64,000 bases of DNA. Source: Mytilus californianus (lineage: Eukaryota; Mollusca; Bivalvia; Mytilida; Mytilidae). The stretch is from NCBI RefSeq assembly GCF_021869535.1, contig NW_026262690.1, positions 87,031,995-87,095,994 on the forward strand. Direction: 5' to 3'. Of the stretch, positions 11,946-23,499 are shown piece after piece. The translations under genes and the position numbers were made by a program. The notes below the pieces were generated by a model. It was not told where the DNA came from, ran no database searches, and worked only from the letters and a program-made list of their open reading frames with translations. Each line of letters begins with the position of its first letter. The first letter of the stretch is position 1.

Positions 11946-13245
11946 AACGAAGAAATATGGCACAAAAATTAAACCTATATGCAGTAAATGTAAATAAGAA
12001 AAAAACATGTATTCGGCTCGAAACCGTTGAAGTGCTCGGTAGACCTCGCTCTTCCCCAGTTTCTAGGCCTCATACAAAAAAGTTGATTTTTTCCTGACAT
12101 TGAAATAATATTGTATATATAACCCATTATAATATGAGTATGTGTGGTTAAACGTCAATAAAAGAGCAACCCAACGACAAAAAAAAAACCAACTACAGTC
12201 CTGAACAATTAGGAATTGTCTTTAAAATAAAACGTTAACCTCTCTTTAATATATATGCATTATTTCTCTTTTGTTCGTCTGTACATTTGTCTGTTCGGCA
12301 TTTCTATCTGGAATTGTTCATTAACCAGTGGCTAGATAACAATTTTTCATAAAAATGTTAAGTCATTTCGCAAATCCTTTTCTTTTCTTCACGAACTGAC
12401 CCATTTTTGAAGGTTTCCAATAACCAAGCATATGGACTTTGTTATTTACAAATAGGAGTAAGCATAGTGTATCTGCATCTCATTTTAACACTGACTTGAT
12501 TTCAATGAAATTTTACAGTATGTTCCTTACAGAATGTCATTGTGTCCCTCTTATGTTAGTTTTCTTTTTTTTTAAATAATTATAGGGGCTTAGAGGACGA
12601 CCATTTGACATTTTGGGGTGAAGGAGGGGGAGGGGGCAGGAGATTTTTTTTATCAGATTGACTATTCATTTTCGTCCTCTCTTATGCAAAGTTTTGTATT
12701 TTCAGCTCTTACAAGGCCAGGATGTCCCCCCCGCAGACAATCAAATAATCGTCCCCTTTAAAACAAAAAGCACAACATGGATTTGCCACATCCATCACTA
12801 TTTTTTTTATCATACATAATGAAAAATTTCAAATAAAAGGGCGTTTTGTTGATTACGTGTAAACCTAGCTATGTATCATATTATTTAGACGACTGATCAA
12901 ATAATCTTATTTACATCAATAATCTATTTGTAAAGATTTATTATTTAGTTCATGCTGTCATTTCAACATGAAAATACAACAAAAAAATCACCTTTCGATT
13001 TTCTTGCATCTTCTATGTCAACAGCTGCTCGGCTTTTAATATTGAACCAATGTCCTTTCAAATTGATGACCTATAGAATGATCAGTCTGCTTTATTCATT
13101 CATACATACAGACATTTTCACCTTATATTCTTAAAATTTGAAACTGCAATTTTATCGGTAAGCATAATATATTTTGACGTGAAATTCCTACAACTGATAT
13201 GGATGTAACGTTATAAATAATGTTACTATAACTGGTTTATTTCAG

Positions 13246-13289
13246 CAAATAAATGGATTTTGGTGAATTGGTACGAATACAACTGCACA
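13246..13289 (+). promoter_or_regulatory. 5' leader after a candidate splice acceptor, with an overlapping upstream ORF
   Basis: TGGTTTATTTCAG at 13233-13245 is a good splice acceptor, suggesting a non-coding first exon further left. An ATG at 13253 opens an out-of-frame 63-codon reading frame that ends at 13444, past the proposed start at 13290. Its context is weak (T at -3), so leaky scanning would be needed for the main protein. Confidence 0.4.
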
Positions 13290-14411
13290 ATGGATTGGAA
13301 CATACAGATATTAATTGGCCTTTCGTCTATTGGGATGCTAAATTTATTCTATTTCCTCTATATGACGAAATCACAGACGACGGAAAGAGTAGAACCGTGT
13401 TCGATAACAACATATTTAAGTGCTTTTACGAATTTTATGGATAATAACGGCAAACTACAGTTTTCTGATTCATTATCAAAGGAATGCTTGGGAAAAGCAG
13501 GAAATGAGGTTAATATGATCGTAAGAAAATCAGTTGCCCAAAGTATACGGGAGTGTCAATTAGAAAGTGCTAGGAAAATCGGTAGAATACCACTAAATGA
13601 TAATATTTTGACATTATTTACTTCTTGGTCAATAGAATCTGATAAATTTCATGTTCACAATAACACAGTAATAAACTGGAATACATTCATGCCTCGTGTA
13701 AATTTGGTTTTATTTACAAACGACAGCGCATTGTCTGCTTATGTGCGGGACCGTGGCTGGACGTCATATCCGGTGACAAGACATGCAGCAGGAGGTGCGC
13801 CAATTCTTAAAAATATGTTTCAGACTGTCATGAATAATTTCAATTCCACTTTTTACGCATATGCAAACAGTGACAATCTCTTTGACTCATCATTATTAGA
13901 TACATTATCAACAGTTTACAATGATCTAGATAACAAAAAACCTTTATTCATTAGTGGCAGAAGGACAAATGTGGCATTTTTGACCCCAAAAGAAGCGGCA
14001 TCTTATGGAAATATTCAACAGGCAGCTAAAACACGAGGGGAATTGTTCTTAACTAATGCTCAAGACTATTTTATAACAAACAAGTATTTTGATTGGTCAG
14101 GTTTTCCTGACCTAGTTATTGGCCGCAGAGCATATGATAATTGGTTGGTATTACGTGCTCGTGCAATGGGTGCAAAAACAGTTGATGCGTCTAAAACTTT
14201 GCTACTCGTTCATCAGACTACAAAGGGAGGAAACTTTGAAGGACATGGTCGTGTAGACCCTAATTACAATGATGATCTCATTCTTCGTTTAGGCCTGGAT
14301 AGAACATACGAAAAAGGGTTCACTACATGTATGGAATATGAAACCTTTATGTCACTTTGTGACGAAACGGAAGTAATTCAGCGTAATGTGATACCCGATT
14401 ATTGTAAGTGA
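13290..14411 (+). CDS. Type II membrane glycosyltransferase-like protein (373 aa, intact)
   Basis: A single open exon. I chose the ATG at 13290 because it has A at -3 and G at +4; the frame stays open further upstream but there is no ATG there. Residues 5-24 (IQILIGLSSIGMLNLFYFLY) form one hydrophobic anchor after a short cytoplasmic tail, the layout of a Golgi type II enzyme. A stem region precedes a globular domain beginning around LTLFTSW. Motifs are YANSD at about 191-195, SGRRTN at about 222-227, DYFIT at about 259 and GRRAYDNW at 278-285, followed by HQTTKGGN. The C-terminal region has paired Cys (GFTTCM, LCDET, DYCK) also present in the minus-strand paralogue. The NSD triplet may play the role of the metal-binding DXD-type motif of GT-A enzymes. 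I recognise this as a widespread uncharacterised glycosyltransferase-like family, but the donor, acceptor and reaction are unknown. Confidence 0.75.
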   Translation: MDWNIQILIGLSSIGMLNLFYFLYMTKSQTTERVEPCSITTYLSAFTNFMDNNGKLQFSDSLSKECLGKAGNEVNMIVRKSVAQSIRECQLESARKIGRIPLNDNILTLFTSWSIESDKFHVHNNTVINWNTFMPRVNLVLFTNDSALSAYVRDRGWTSYPVTRHAAGGAPILKNMFQTVMNNFNSTFYAYANSDNLFDSSLLDTLSTVYNDLDNKKPLFISGRRTNVAFLTPKEAASYGNIQQAAKTRGELFLTNAQDYFITNKYFDWSGFPDLVIGRRAYDNWLVLRARAMGAKTVDASKTLLLVHQTTKGGNFEGHGRVDPNYNDDLILRLGLDRTYEKGFTTCMEYETFMSLCDETEVIQRNVIPDYCK

Positions 14412-14577
14412 GATGGGGATAAATTAAATTCAATTAACCAAAAGCTCAACAATGGCATACACTTTCACATTTGTTTATTTTCTTTAATTTGCTACCATCT
14501 AGACTTTTTTTAAGTTGATGAGATCTAATCAAACCTTGTTGTCATACTACAAATTCAATATCCAAAGCAGAATTTTT

Positions 14578-14583
14578 AATAAA
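14578..14583 (+). terminator. Polyadenylation signal of the intact GT-like gene
   Basis: AATAAA lies 167 bases after the stop codon, and a GT-rich stretch follows (TGTGTTTTGTGTTCC). Both fit a normal animal 3' end. Confidence 0.5.
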
Positions 14584-14994
14584 AGTATTCATTGGTGTCA
14601 ATATAGCATGTGTTTTGTGTTCCTTTAGCTATGGACCCTTGGAAAAACAATGATACAATTTCCGTGCGCTAAAAGTTTGAAAAGCCCTCTCCCATTAAAA
14701 AAAAAGCAAAAAAAAAACAACAAAAAAAACAACTTTTAAGACCATATACCAAACGTGCCTAAACAGAGCAGTCAAAAAAATATTTAAGGTCAGATTTGCA
14801 TAAGGGGTTGCAACCTTAGTTTTAGCTATAACTTTATTGCCATATAAATCATAAGATTTGTGATAGTAACATACACACATATAACATATAAACATTATAT
14901 GAATGAAAACATACACACAAATACAAAAACAAAACCATAGGAAAACACATCCCATAAAACACATACAAGTAAAAAGCAAAACAATCCATTTATA

Positions 14995-15730
14995 TACTAA
15001 AATAAATAAATCAAGAGTCCCCTGTCCACAGTTCTAATGCCTGTTTAAAAAAGGACCATAAGCCTTCTACTTCTTTTGAGGTTGATGGAGCAAGGACGAT
15101 ATTTAACTTTCTCATTTTCTAGCCAGGACATAAAATCTGGCATATGTTTAACTACATTTCCTGAAAAGTTATCTCTTAGTTTAGAATTTTTTTTACAGTA
15201 TAAAATAAAGTGAGCTTCATCCTCCAATATATTACAGGATGTGCATAGTCTTTTTCTCTAGGTATTTTTAAATGTCTTCCTGTTTCTATCAATAAATTAT
15301 AGTCGATAATTCTCATTTTTGTTATGTTACTTCTCTTTTCAAAAGACTTACAGTTAAAGTAATTTTCATTTCTAAATTTTGCTTCAAACTTTTATATAAA
15401 TAAAATTTACTTTTTTAGATTTTTTTTTTCAAATTTTTGTTCAAATATATTTGTGTAGAAATTTAAAAATTGGTGTTTTAAAGTTTTTTTTAACAACTTT
15501 GAGTATTTTTTCCTTTGTTTCCCTCAAGAATGGATACTTGCATGTTTACCTCTTTCAAAATATTTTTAACATATGTAAACCAGGTATCACAACCTGAATC
15601 ATCCAAACTTTTAGAAAGTAAAAAGGATTCATATAATAATGGATTAAATTCAGAATTTAGTAATCTTGTTAGGTAAAGTATACTCTGAGTTTTTATATGC
15701 ATCTCTAGTGGGTATCTTCCTAGCTCTGTT
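14995..15730 (-). pseudogene. LINE C-terminal remnant
   Basis: On the minus strand the frames read ELGRYPLEMHIKTQSILYL, then SGCDTWFTYVKNIL, and after a frame change CNILEDEAHFILYC. The order GR-P-L, a helical block, then a C..C..DE.HF...C zinc-knuckle-like motif is what follows the reverse transcriptase in CR1/jockey-type LINEs. The reverse transcriptase itself is absent. Frameshifts separate the pieces. 14690-14990 is A/T-rich filler with purine runs. Confidence 0.6.
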
Positions 15731-16346
15731 TAGCACTCGGGGGTTTACTTTTTAATGATAATGGTGATGGATGGCTGCTTTATTATTGTCCAGTGGCAAA
15801 TTAAATGCATATTCAGGACGAGAACATATTAATGTAATATGAATATCAATCTTGCTTTGTACTAGAACTTTAGTTGAATTGAAAAAAAAAATTTTTTTTT
15901 GAAGGTATGAAGTGAGAGATAATGTAAGATTTTATTATGTCACTGTGTATTTCTCAAGACTATAAAATTAATTCGAAAATTCGCAATGTTTTATGAAACA
16001 TAGTCTTGATAAACAGGAATTTAGAATAAAAAGGGTTTAATCTCAGAAAATGTACTATATGCTCATTCTTTATAAATGGAAACCGAAATGAAATTTGAAT
16101 ACTAGAACAAATGGTAATTGAAAAATAATAATTACATAACATGTATGTTTCACAAGAATCCGTACTTTTGATTGGCTGACAAAAACTCTAGAGGGATTCC
16201 AAAATTAGATTTTATGTCCAAATAGAATGCAACATTTACGACAACATGTGCTTCCATTGACAACGTCTCAACAATGCATAGGAAAACATACGAAAATTTG
16301 ATATGACAAGTTATTTCATGGTCGTAGCATAAAAATGTAATTACAT
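15731..16346. other. Intergenic stretch, nothing recognised
   Basis: AT-rich sequence without recognisable coding or repeat structure, apart from an A9/T9 inverted homopolymer near 15880-15900. Confidence 0.4.
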
Positions 16347-16475
16347 GAATTGAATGCTTCTTTTTGTAATTTTAATGGGTTGTAAAAGTGTTGATCACTT
16401 CATACAAGCCGTGCTTTGGTCAATGGGTAAATGCTTTAACACCCCAATAAAATTACAAAAAGAAGAATTCAATTC
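16347..16475. mobile_element. Short MITE with long terminal inverted repeats (129 bp)
   Basis: The left arm begins GAATTGAATGCTTCTTTTTG and the right arm, reversed, begins GAATTGAATTCTTCTTTTTG. Pairing continues through GTAATTTTAATGGGTTGT and TAAA for about 40 bases on each side. The spacer is about 35 bp. No clear target duplication could be assigned, so the superfamily is open. Confidence 0.65.
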
Positions 16476-17984
16476 TTAAAATCATCTATACTATAGAAAA
16501 TTCATGACACAATCGCACATAAAGAACCGAATAATTATAATACTTTCAGATCTGTTTGTCATTTTAAAGAAAATCGATGATTTAGATATTTGCAACATAG
16601 GAATCTAATTTATGTATTTCTGTATTTCTTTTAAAAATGATGTACAATTTTGCTATTTATTTATGTACAAAATTGTCATACCACAAATCAAATGTTTTAG
16701 TATATATGTTTCACATACCGATATGTGATAACTAATAAAGGGATATAAAACGTATATGTCAATGAGACGGCAACCCGACAAACATTTATAACAACAAAAA
16801 AAAAAACAAAAAAAAAACAGCAAGATTATGATATCTCTCAAGTCCGGTCAAGGGTCTAAAATTAGTCAGTTCCGGTTACTCTTTGTTCTTGGCTAACCCA
16901 AAGCACTCTTGTTTTCCACAAGATAGACGCAATGAATATGCAAAAATTGCTCTAAACCACTGGAAAACAAATATGTCTAGAGTGAGGTATAGTCCATTTC
17001 ATTAAACATAAGATTCTGAAGCTCAAAGCACACAGATATGGATTTAAATATAATGGACCTAACCACGATGTCTTAAAAAAGAAAAAGGAAAATACTGTAA
17101 AGACGCAATTTCATTACAGCTGTTACAGGACACAATACACATACTTGTAATGAAATATTAGTGCGCGTCACATATTTTATTGATTCAGAGGATTTTCATT
17201 GACTTTATTTGATATGAATAACCTATTTAAAGAATTAGGCAGTCTTTTATTCATTAGGACAAAAATCAATGTAAGTAATAAAATAAATGAATAAAATCAA
17301 CCAAAAGTACATGACACAGTCCTTTGATTGTTAATTGTGGAAAATAAGAAGGAGGGATTGCACATGAAACAATTAGTGCAGTCCTTATAGTCAACACTCT
17401 TACTGATGACTTCATTTTTGGTCAGAAATTTTGACTTAAAATGAAAAAATCAAAAGATGAAAATCAGAAATCTGGAATTTTATAATACATTTAATGTAGG
17501 AATGCCTTTCGATTGTTGTCGGCCAATCAAAGTATGAATTTTTCTTAAACATACGTGTAATGCATTTATTATAGAATAAAGCGGACTCGCTTGATATTCT
17601 TGCTGATAAAGCCAGTATTAAAGTAAGAAATGCCGTTATTCTTTTTATCTAAGGAATAGTCAATCTTAATCGCGTTTTTGTACATTTTCTATCATTAAAT
17701 ATACTTACCACATATTGGAGAACATTATCTAAAATATCACAATATTCATAGTGATTTTGATTACTGTAAGCACACTTGAACTTAAAAAAATATATATTAA
17801 TGAGAAATTTGGTACAATTGTAAAACCATCTTGTAGGAATTATCTTTAAGTTGCAACACCGTGGGAGGAATTACTCACAATTTTTTAAGCGAATATAACT
17901 GAATGAAAACGGCCTATAAAATATGCTAAATAAGACTACATAAATATAATACAAATTTAGTTAAAAAGGTCAAAATTGTTTTGT
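16476..17984. other. Intergenic stretch, nothing recognised
   Basis: AT-rich. It contains a mussel-type repeat scrap near 16745-16790 (GTCAATGAGACGGCAACCCG) next to an A-rich tract, and otherwise no repeats, RNA genes or open frames I would support. Confidence 0.4.
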
Positions 17985-18198
17985 TATAAATTAGGCCGTT
18001 AGTTTTCTCAATTGAATTGTTTCTTATTTTTCATGTCGGGGGAGGGGGGAGGCTTTTATAGCCGACTATACGGTATGGTTTTTTTTTCATTGATGAAGGC
18101 CGTACGGTTGCTATAATTGCTTACATCCACTTCATTTGAACTGTGGTGGATAGTTGTCTCATTGGCAATCATGCTACATCTCCTTATTATTTTTATAT
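17985..18198 (+). repeat. Rep-A copy, 5'-truncated
   Basis: Runs from TTAGGCCGTTAGTTTTCTCA through GACTATACGGTATGG and TGAAGGCCGTACGGTTG to GATAGTTGTCTCATTGGCAA, TCATGCTACATCTCCTTATT. Rep-C sequence follows at about 18245-18285 and is cut by the CACTA-like element. Confidence 0.65.
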
Positions 18199-19247
18199 AA
18201 GCTTGGTCAAAATATAAAATTTGTTTTGCTTTTATTCTGCACTTAGTCATTTCTCTATTCTGTAAACCCACACAGACTCTCTTACATACACTACAAAAGT
18301 CTAAAAATCTGAAAAGACCAGTTTTTGTCTTAATTTTGCATGAAGTTTTACTCGACATTCTCCAAAATTATGACTTGTGTCTTAATTTTTCTTGACAAAT
18401 TCTCATTTATATTAAATTTGTATGAAATTTACTCGACATATTCTCGACATTCTGAATATGGTCTTAAAATTTCTTGACAAATTCTTGACATTTGAATACT
18501 GTCTTGAAATTTCTCGACATATTCTCGACATTCTTATTTTTTCTCAGTATGGCTTGACATATTCTGAACATTTTGAATTGTGTCTTAAATTTACTTGACA
18601 GTTCTGAGTTTTACAAATCATGACCAATATTCATGATATAACTTTAATCTTTATTTCTCTTTATATAATATACTGTTGTTTCAAGTTACACTTCTTTATA
18701 ACAAAAATAAAAGTTGGGCATGTAAAATAATTGAAAATTTGGGTATATAAATATTTTTACAAATGCAAATATGGCTATGAAATCTAAAGTATAAAATAAT
18801 TCAAATGTGGGTGTGTTGATATAAAACAATTTCAATGTGGGTTTTTAAATAATTACAAATTTTGATTCCAAAATCTTATAAATTAAATGATTCAAACCAA
18901 TCATACTGTAGACATATTTCATTCTACATTCATAATATTCAATGTTGATATGGTAAATAATTATTATACCAAAATGTGGTTTATAAAATTGCAAATTATG
19001 ATGATATACAAAATTAGAATAAAAAGATTATGATTGTTATGTTATATGGCACGTGTCAATCGGTTCACTGATTTTCGGCATATCAAAGAAAAACAGGCAC
19101 GTGTCTGAACAAAGCTTAATTACTCGTTTATTTGTTATTATATTTCTGTAAAATTTTAAATATATGTATTAAATATCAATATCTACCATAATATGAAAGA
19201 AATAACATGTAACAGCACCCTTTCTAGTCCTTAGTGGCATAATATAC

Positions 19248-19267
19248 GTCCTTAGTGCACTAAGGAC
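19248..19267. repeat. Perfect 20-bp palindrome
   Basis: GTCCTTAGTGCACTAAGGAC is its own reverse complement. Further CCTTAG/CTAAGG copies lie on both sides (AGTCCTTAGTGG at about 19226 and GGACTCCTTAGC), forming a small cluster inside the CACTA-like element. Confidence 0.8.
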
Positions 19268-19862
19268 TCCTTAGCAGTGTTTAGACGTACCGAAATTTGT
19301 GTAATGTCATCTGTTGGAATATATTAAGTATTACACATGGACAGGATGTTCCCCATAAAATTAAGGTATTCCACACCCCAGAGTACACGCAACTGTCAAA
19401 TAGAAGTTATTGCTTTACCTGTAATCAGCCATACAACTTATCAGTTGACCGACCATGCCACTACAATTTAAAAAGTTTGTTGATAGATGAAAATGAAAAT
19501 CATCATTTTGATGAAAAAAAATTGAATTGAAATGGATTTTCTTCATCAAAATTATGAAGTTAATTATTTTAACATAAAAACAAATTGAATAATTCCCAAA
19601 GATTAAAAGAAAATTATTATCTACTCCAGGAATAATAAAAAAAAATGTATTTATAATGGGTCCTATCAATGATTTCTATAGAAATCATCGGTCTTATGAA
19701 ATGGTTCTCAAACAGACATGCATAATATAGATCTAAACATTTTTTTCTTTTCAGGAAGGAGTTATCACAAATATTTATTTTTGATAAAAAATTATAAAAA
19801 TCAACACTCAAATTTGAATAAAAAATGTTTTTGGGTTGTTCTAAAAAATGAAAAATTCGTAA

Positions 19863-19878
19863 GGGTTCCGCGGAACCC
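19863..19878. repeat. Perfect 16-bp GC-rich palindrome
   Basis: GGGTTCCGCGGAACCC is self-complementary and stands out in AT-rich surroundings. GTGTCTCGCCTACTTTTTCT follows, resembling GCTATGTCTCGCTTTTTCGA on the far side of the 192-bp array, so the two may be related edges of one inner element. Confidence 0.75.
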
Positions 19879-19934
19879 AGTGTCTCGCCTACTTTTTCTG
19901 TTAATCGCAGGCTCAACAAAAATGAGGAAGTAAA

Positions 19935-20995
19935 TCAATAAAAATATTCCTCTTGATACTATCTTTTGATTGTAAGAAGCTTCTGTCCAAGTTTGGTAAA
20001 AATCCAGGATAGTTTATGAATCTAATAAATATTCAAAAACTTTAACTGCAGACTGAATGTAATGTTCACTGGAAGAAAACAAAATTTCCTTCTAGATACT
20101 AGCATTTGATCATAAACAAGCTTCTGTTAAAGTTTGGTACAAATCCAAAATAGTATAAGAAAGTTATTAAAATTTTAAAAACTTTAACCACAGAGTGAAT
20201 GTGTTGTTTCCTGACAGAAAATCTAAGTCCATTCAAAAGTAAAATACGGAAAAAATGGATTTATTATTTTACAAAATTTCCTTCTAGATACTAGCTTTTG
20301 ATCATAAACAAGCTTCTGTCCAAGTTTGGTACAAATCCAAAATAGTATAAGAAAGTTATTAAAATTTTAAAAACTTTAACCACAGAGTGAATGTGTTGTT
20401 TCCTGACAGAAAATCTAAGTCCATTCAAAAGTAAAATACGGAAAAAATGGATTTATTATTTTACAAAATTTCCTTCCAGATACTAGCTTTTGATCATAAA
20501 CAAGCTTCTGTCCAAGTTTGGTACAAATCCAAAATAGTATAAGAAAGTTATTAAAATTTTAAAAACTTTAACCACAGAGTGAATGTGTTGTTTCCTGGCA
20601 GAAAATCTAAGTCCATTTAAAAGTAAAATACGGAAAAAATGGATTTATTATTTTACAAAATTTCCTTCTAGATACTATCTTATGATCATAAACAAGCTTC
20701 TGTCCAAGTTTGGTAGAAACCCAGGATAGTTTAAGAAAGTTATTAAAATTTAAAAAACTTTAACCACAGAGTGAATGTAATATTTCCCGGCAGAAAAACT
20801 AAGTCCATTTATAAGTAAAATACGGAAAAAATGGAATTTTATTTTTACAAAACTTACTTCTGGATACTATCTTATGATCATAAACAAGCTTCTGTCCAAG
20901 TTTGGTAGAAATCCAGGATAGTTTAAGAAAGTAATTAAAATTTCAAAAACTTTAACCACAGAGTGAATATTTGTGGACGACGCCGACGGAATGTA
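19935..20995. repeat. 192-bp tandem array, about five and a half units
   Basis: The landmark ACAAAATTTCCTTCTAGATA recurs with its TTT at 20085, 20277, 20469, 20661 and 20853 (last copy diverged): exactly 192 bases apart each time. Units contain AAACAAGCTTCTGTCCAAGT and TTTAACCACAGAGTGAATGT. The first partial unit (19940-20080) is shorter and more diverged. Inner units are nearly identical and outer ones diverged, a satellite-like homogenisation pattern. The array ends at a hairpin (TTTTTCGACTAAAGTCGAAG, about 21014-21033) followed by GCTAGACAATAAGG, like the end of a pearl/Helentron-type element. Confidence 0.85.
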
Positions 20996-21899
20996 GGATC
21001 GCTATGTCTCGCTTTTTCGACTAAAGTCGAAGGCTAGACAATAAGGTTTTTGAATCAAGATGGGAACAAATTCTTTGACCTAAACAAAAGCCCCCCCCCT
21101 CTTTTTTTAGCCACACAAACCCAAAAGATGAATTGTGGGGTCCAAAAGAGATACAAGACACCTATTTCAGTAAAGCAAATTTGACTGGCAGTTTTGCGAA
21201 CGGCAAAAATCTAAATGCTGTTTGTCAATACCTTCGACTTATATTCCAAGTGAAAACAATTACTTAAATGTTTAATAAAAATAAATCAAAATTAAACTAC
21301 ATGGGGGATTATTCAGGGTATTCCAACTTAGTTGCACCAAAAGGGTATCTTACTATACCAAATTAATCCTTGATTCTTCAAAGTTTAGTTTAGCCATAAT
21401 AAAAAGGAGTATATAACAGCAATAGAATGTCATAAACAGTGCAGAATAAGTCTGTTCACATTTCAGGCGAAATTTATACTGTTGAGATAGTGTCAAGACA
21501 TATTTAAGACTGTCAAGAATGTGTCGAGACATATTCAGACATTATTTAGAATGTCAAGAATATGTCGAGACATATTCAGACATTATTAAGAATGTCAAGA
21601 ATATGTCAAGACAGATCGAGACAAATTTAAGACAGTCAAGAATTGGTCGAGACTAATCCAGACTCTTATCAGATGATACAGGAAGTGTCGAGAAATTTTA
21701 AGACAATGTTCATACTGTCAAGACACTTGTCAAGAGAAATCAAGAACCTTATTAGACAAATTCATACTATGTCAAGAATTTTTAAAAAATATTCAGACAA
21801 ATTAAGAATGTCGAGTAAAAATTCATGCAAATTCAGACAAAAACTGGTCTTTTCAGACTTTTTGACTTTTGTAGTGATAGCAATACAATCGCTACCCTC

Positions 21900-23490
21900 G
21901 AATGCAGTCAATGTATGCTTAATCGACATTTCCCAAAACGAAGAAATCAAGATTAAATGTGTAATTCAACAAATTAATCAAAAACAGTAAAACAAATCTA
22001 ACTGTTCCGTGTAACTAAACAGGTTTATAAGTATAAAAAGGCTAACCAAAAAGTAGATAGACATCTATCACTTTGTTTCAATCTCCAATCAGAACACAAT
22101 TGCTTAATGAAACAATTAGTATTCCTTCAAAATGGTCTAAAATGATGGATAAAAAAGCAAAATAACAAGAAACATCCTCAACGTACATGTGTGAGATAAG
22201 GGGTATGCGTTCAAGAGACAGCAACCCAAATGACACAAAAACAGAGCGACATCTGGTTTTCTAACTTTATCCTTGACATCCAATGAATTATCATTAAATT
22301 GGTCCCAACTACGGGCTTTGTTTTTCTGTTTTTAACCATTTGGTACACGTGTATTTTGTACTATATGCTATTGAACTTTTTTCGAGGGTACCTAATGAAG
22401 TTTACTATAGAAACATTGCCATCCCACTTGAGGAAGTACACCAATGTTAAAAAAAAGTATATTGTTTTCATTATCAGTCTAAACAACGCACTTTCGGGAC
22501 TCAGAAGATAAGAATAAATATTTAATTTAATAATATTTTTTTTTTAAGATCGTAATCGTCTAAGAACTGAATTGTAAGTTAAAGGGAAATAACCATTGCT
22601 AAAAGTCGTGTTCTAATCCTATAAAAATTCAACATAACAAATGTCTGCGCTTCTGGAAATGCGTTCAACAGGATTGCTCAAAATAGTTAATGAAGCCAAA
22701 TTAATTACATATCACGAGCATTTAACACAAAAGGACTTAACAACTAAATTCGGCTACGGTCAAATTGGACCGAGAGAAATAGACACCAAACATTTCAGTT
22801 AACAAAATAAAAAAATAAGAAGATGTCGTATGATTGCCAACTCTTCAACCAAAGACCAAATTACGTAGACGTTAATAACTGTAGGTAACAAAAGGCCTTC
22901 AACAAGGAGTAAAACCCATACTGCATAGTAAGTCTTAGTATCCTTCATTATAAAAAAAATTCTTTAGACAAAAAATTAAATTTATTTAATCTTGTTAATT
23001 ATGCACTCTCTCGTTACTATGTTAAAGAGGAGATAACCAAACACTGCTGTTGAATTTGAGTGAGGGATTTTATGATTAAGGACTTTTACTAAAACTCAGA
23101 CCACTATAAACCTCGAGTATCTACGAAGATCACTTTATCATAGTTGTATGAGTTATAGAATGTGTATAGAATGCATCAATGAGATAGCAACCAAACAGTG
23201 GACTAAAAAACAGTACTTCAAAGAAAACGCTACAAAAATTAGTACAAGAATTACTCTGTAGTAATGATTTAAAAGATAATAGAAACATAACTACAAACAA
23301 ACTATATCAATATTGTATTAAATAATGCTTGCAGTTACTGAAAGCTGAGCTGAAATCACGCTCAAAGTTCTTAACCTGCTGGTGGAACTCATTATACAAT
23401 GGAAAAGGAATTCAACACGGACAAACTCACTAACTAAAAGATAATCACTATTTAGAATAAGTATCCGTGACGTGCTTTTAAAGCCTGATA
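21900..23490. other. Intergenic stretch with repeat scraps
   Basis: No gene recognised. A degraded reversed Rep-A piece lies at 22815-22935 (AAGAAGATGTCGTATGATTG). Other mussel-type scraps sit near 22205-22250 and 23160-23215 (ATCAATGAGATAGCAACCAA). A T10 run occurs near 22540. Confidence 0.45.
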
Positions 23491-23499
23491 GATTCCATA

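Larger units (their letters stand above)
18289..21876. mobile_element. CACTA-like non-autonomous element (3588 bp)
   Basis: Both ends begin CACTACAAAAGTC (left CACTACAAAAGTCTAAAAAT, right reversed CACTACAAAAGTCAAAAAGT). The inverted repeats stay similar for about 70 bases through TCTGAAAAGACCAGTTTTTG and TTTTACTCGACATTCT. Inside each end lies 300-400 bp of degenerate short repeats of the form TCTTGACATATTC TTGACATT (about 18355-18600 and, inverted, 21485-21830). ATA flanks both ends (18286-18288, 21877-21879), compatible with the 3-bp duplication of CACTA elements, although three bases alone are weak evidence. Terminal CACTA plus subterminal repeat arrays is the known architecture of this superfamily. 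No transposase frame is seen. The interior holds a separate 192-bp tandem array and two perfect palindromes. Confidence 0.75.

Noticed and set aside
13253-13444. 63-codon frame as a separate small protein
   Set aside because: It overlaps the start of the GT-like gene in another frame and has a weak start context; kept only as a possible upstream ORF.
19935-20995. Regularly spaced repeats that could suggest a CRISPR array
   Set aside because: The whole 192-bp unit repeats, with no unique spacers, and the genome is animal.
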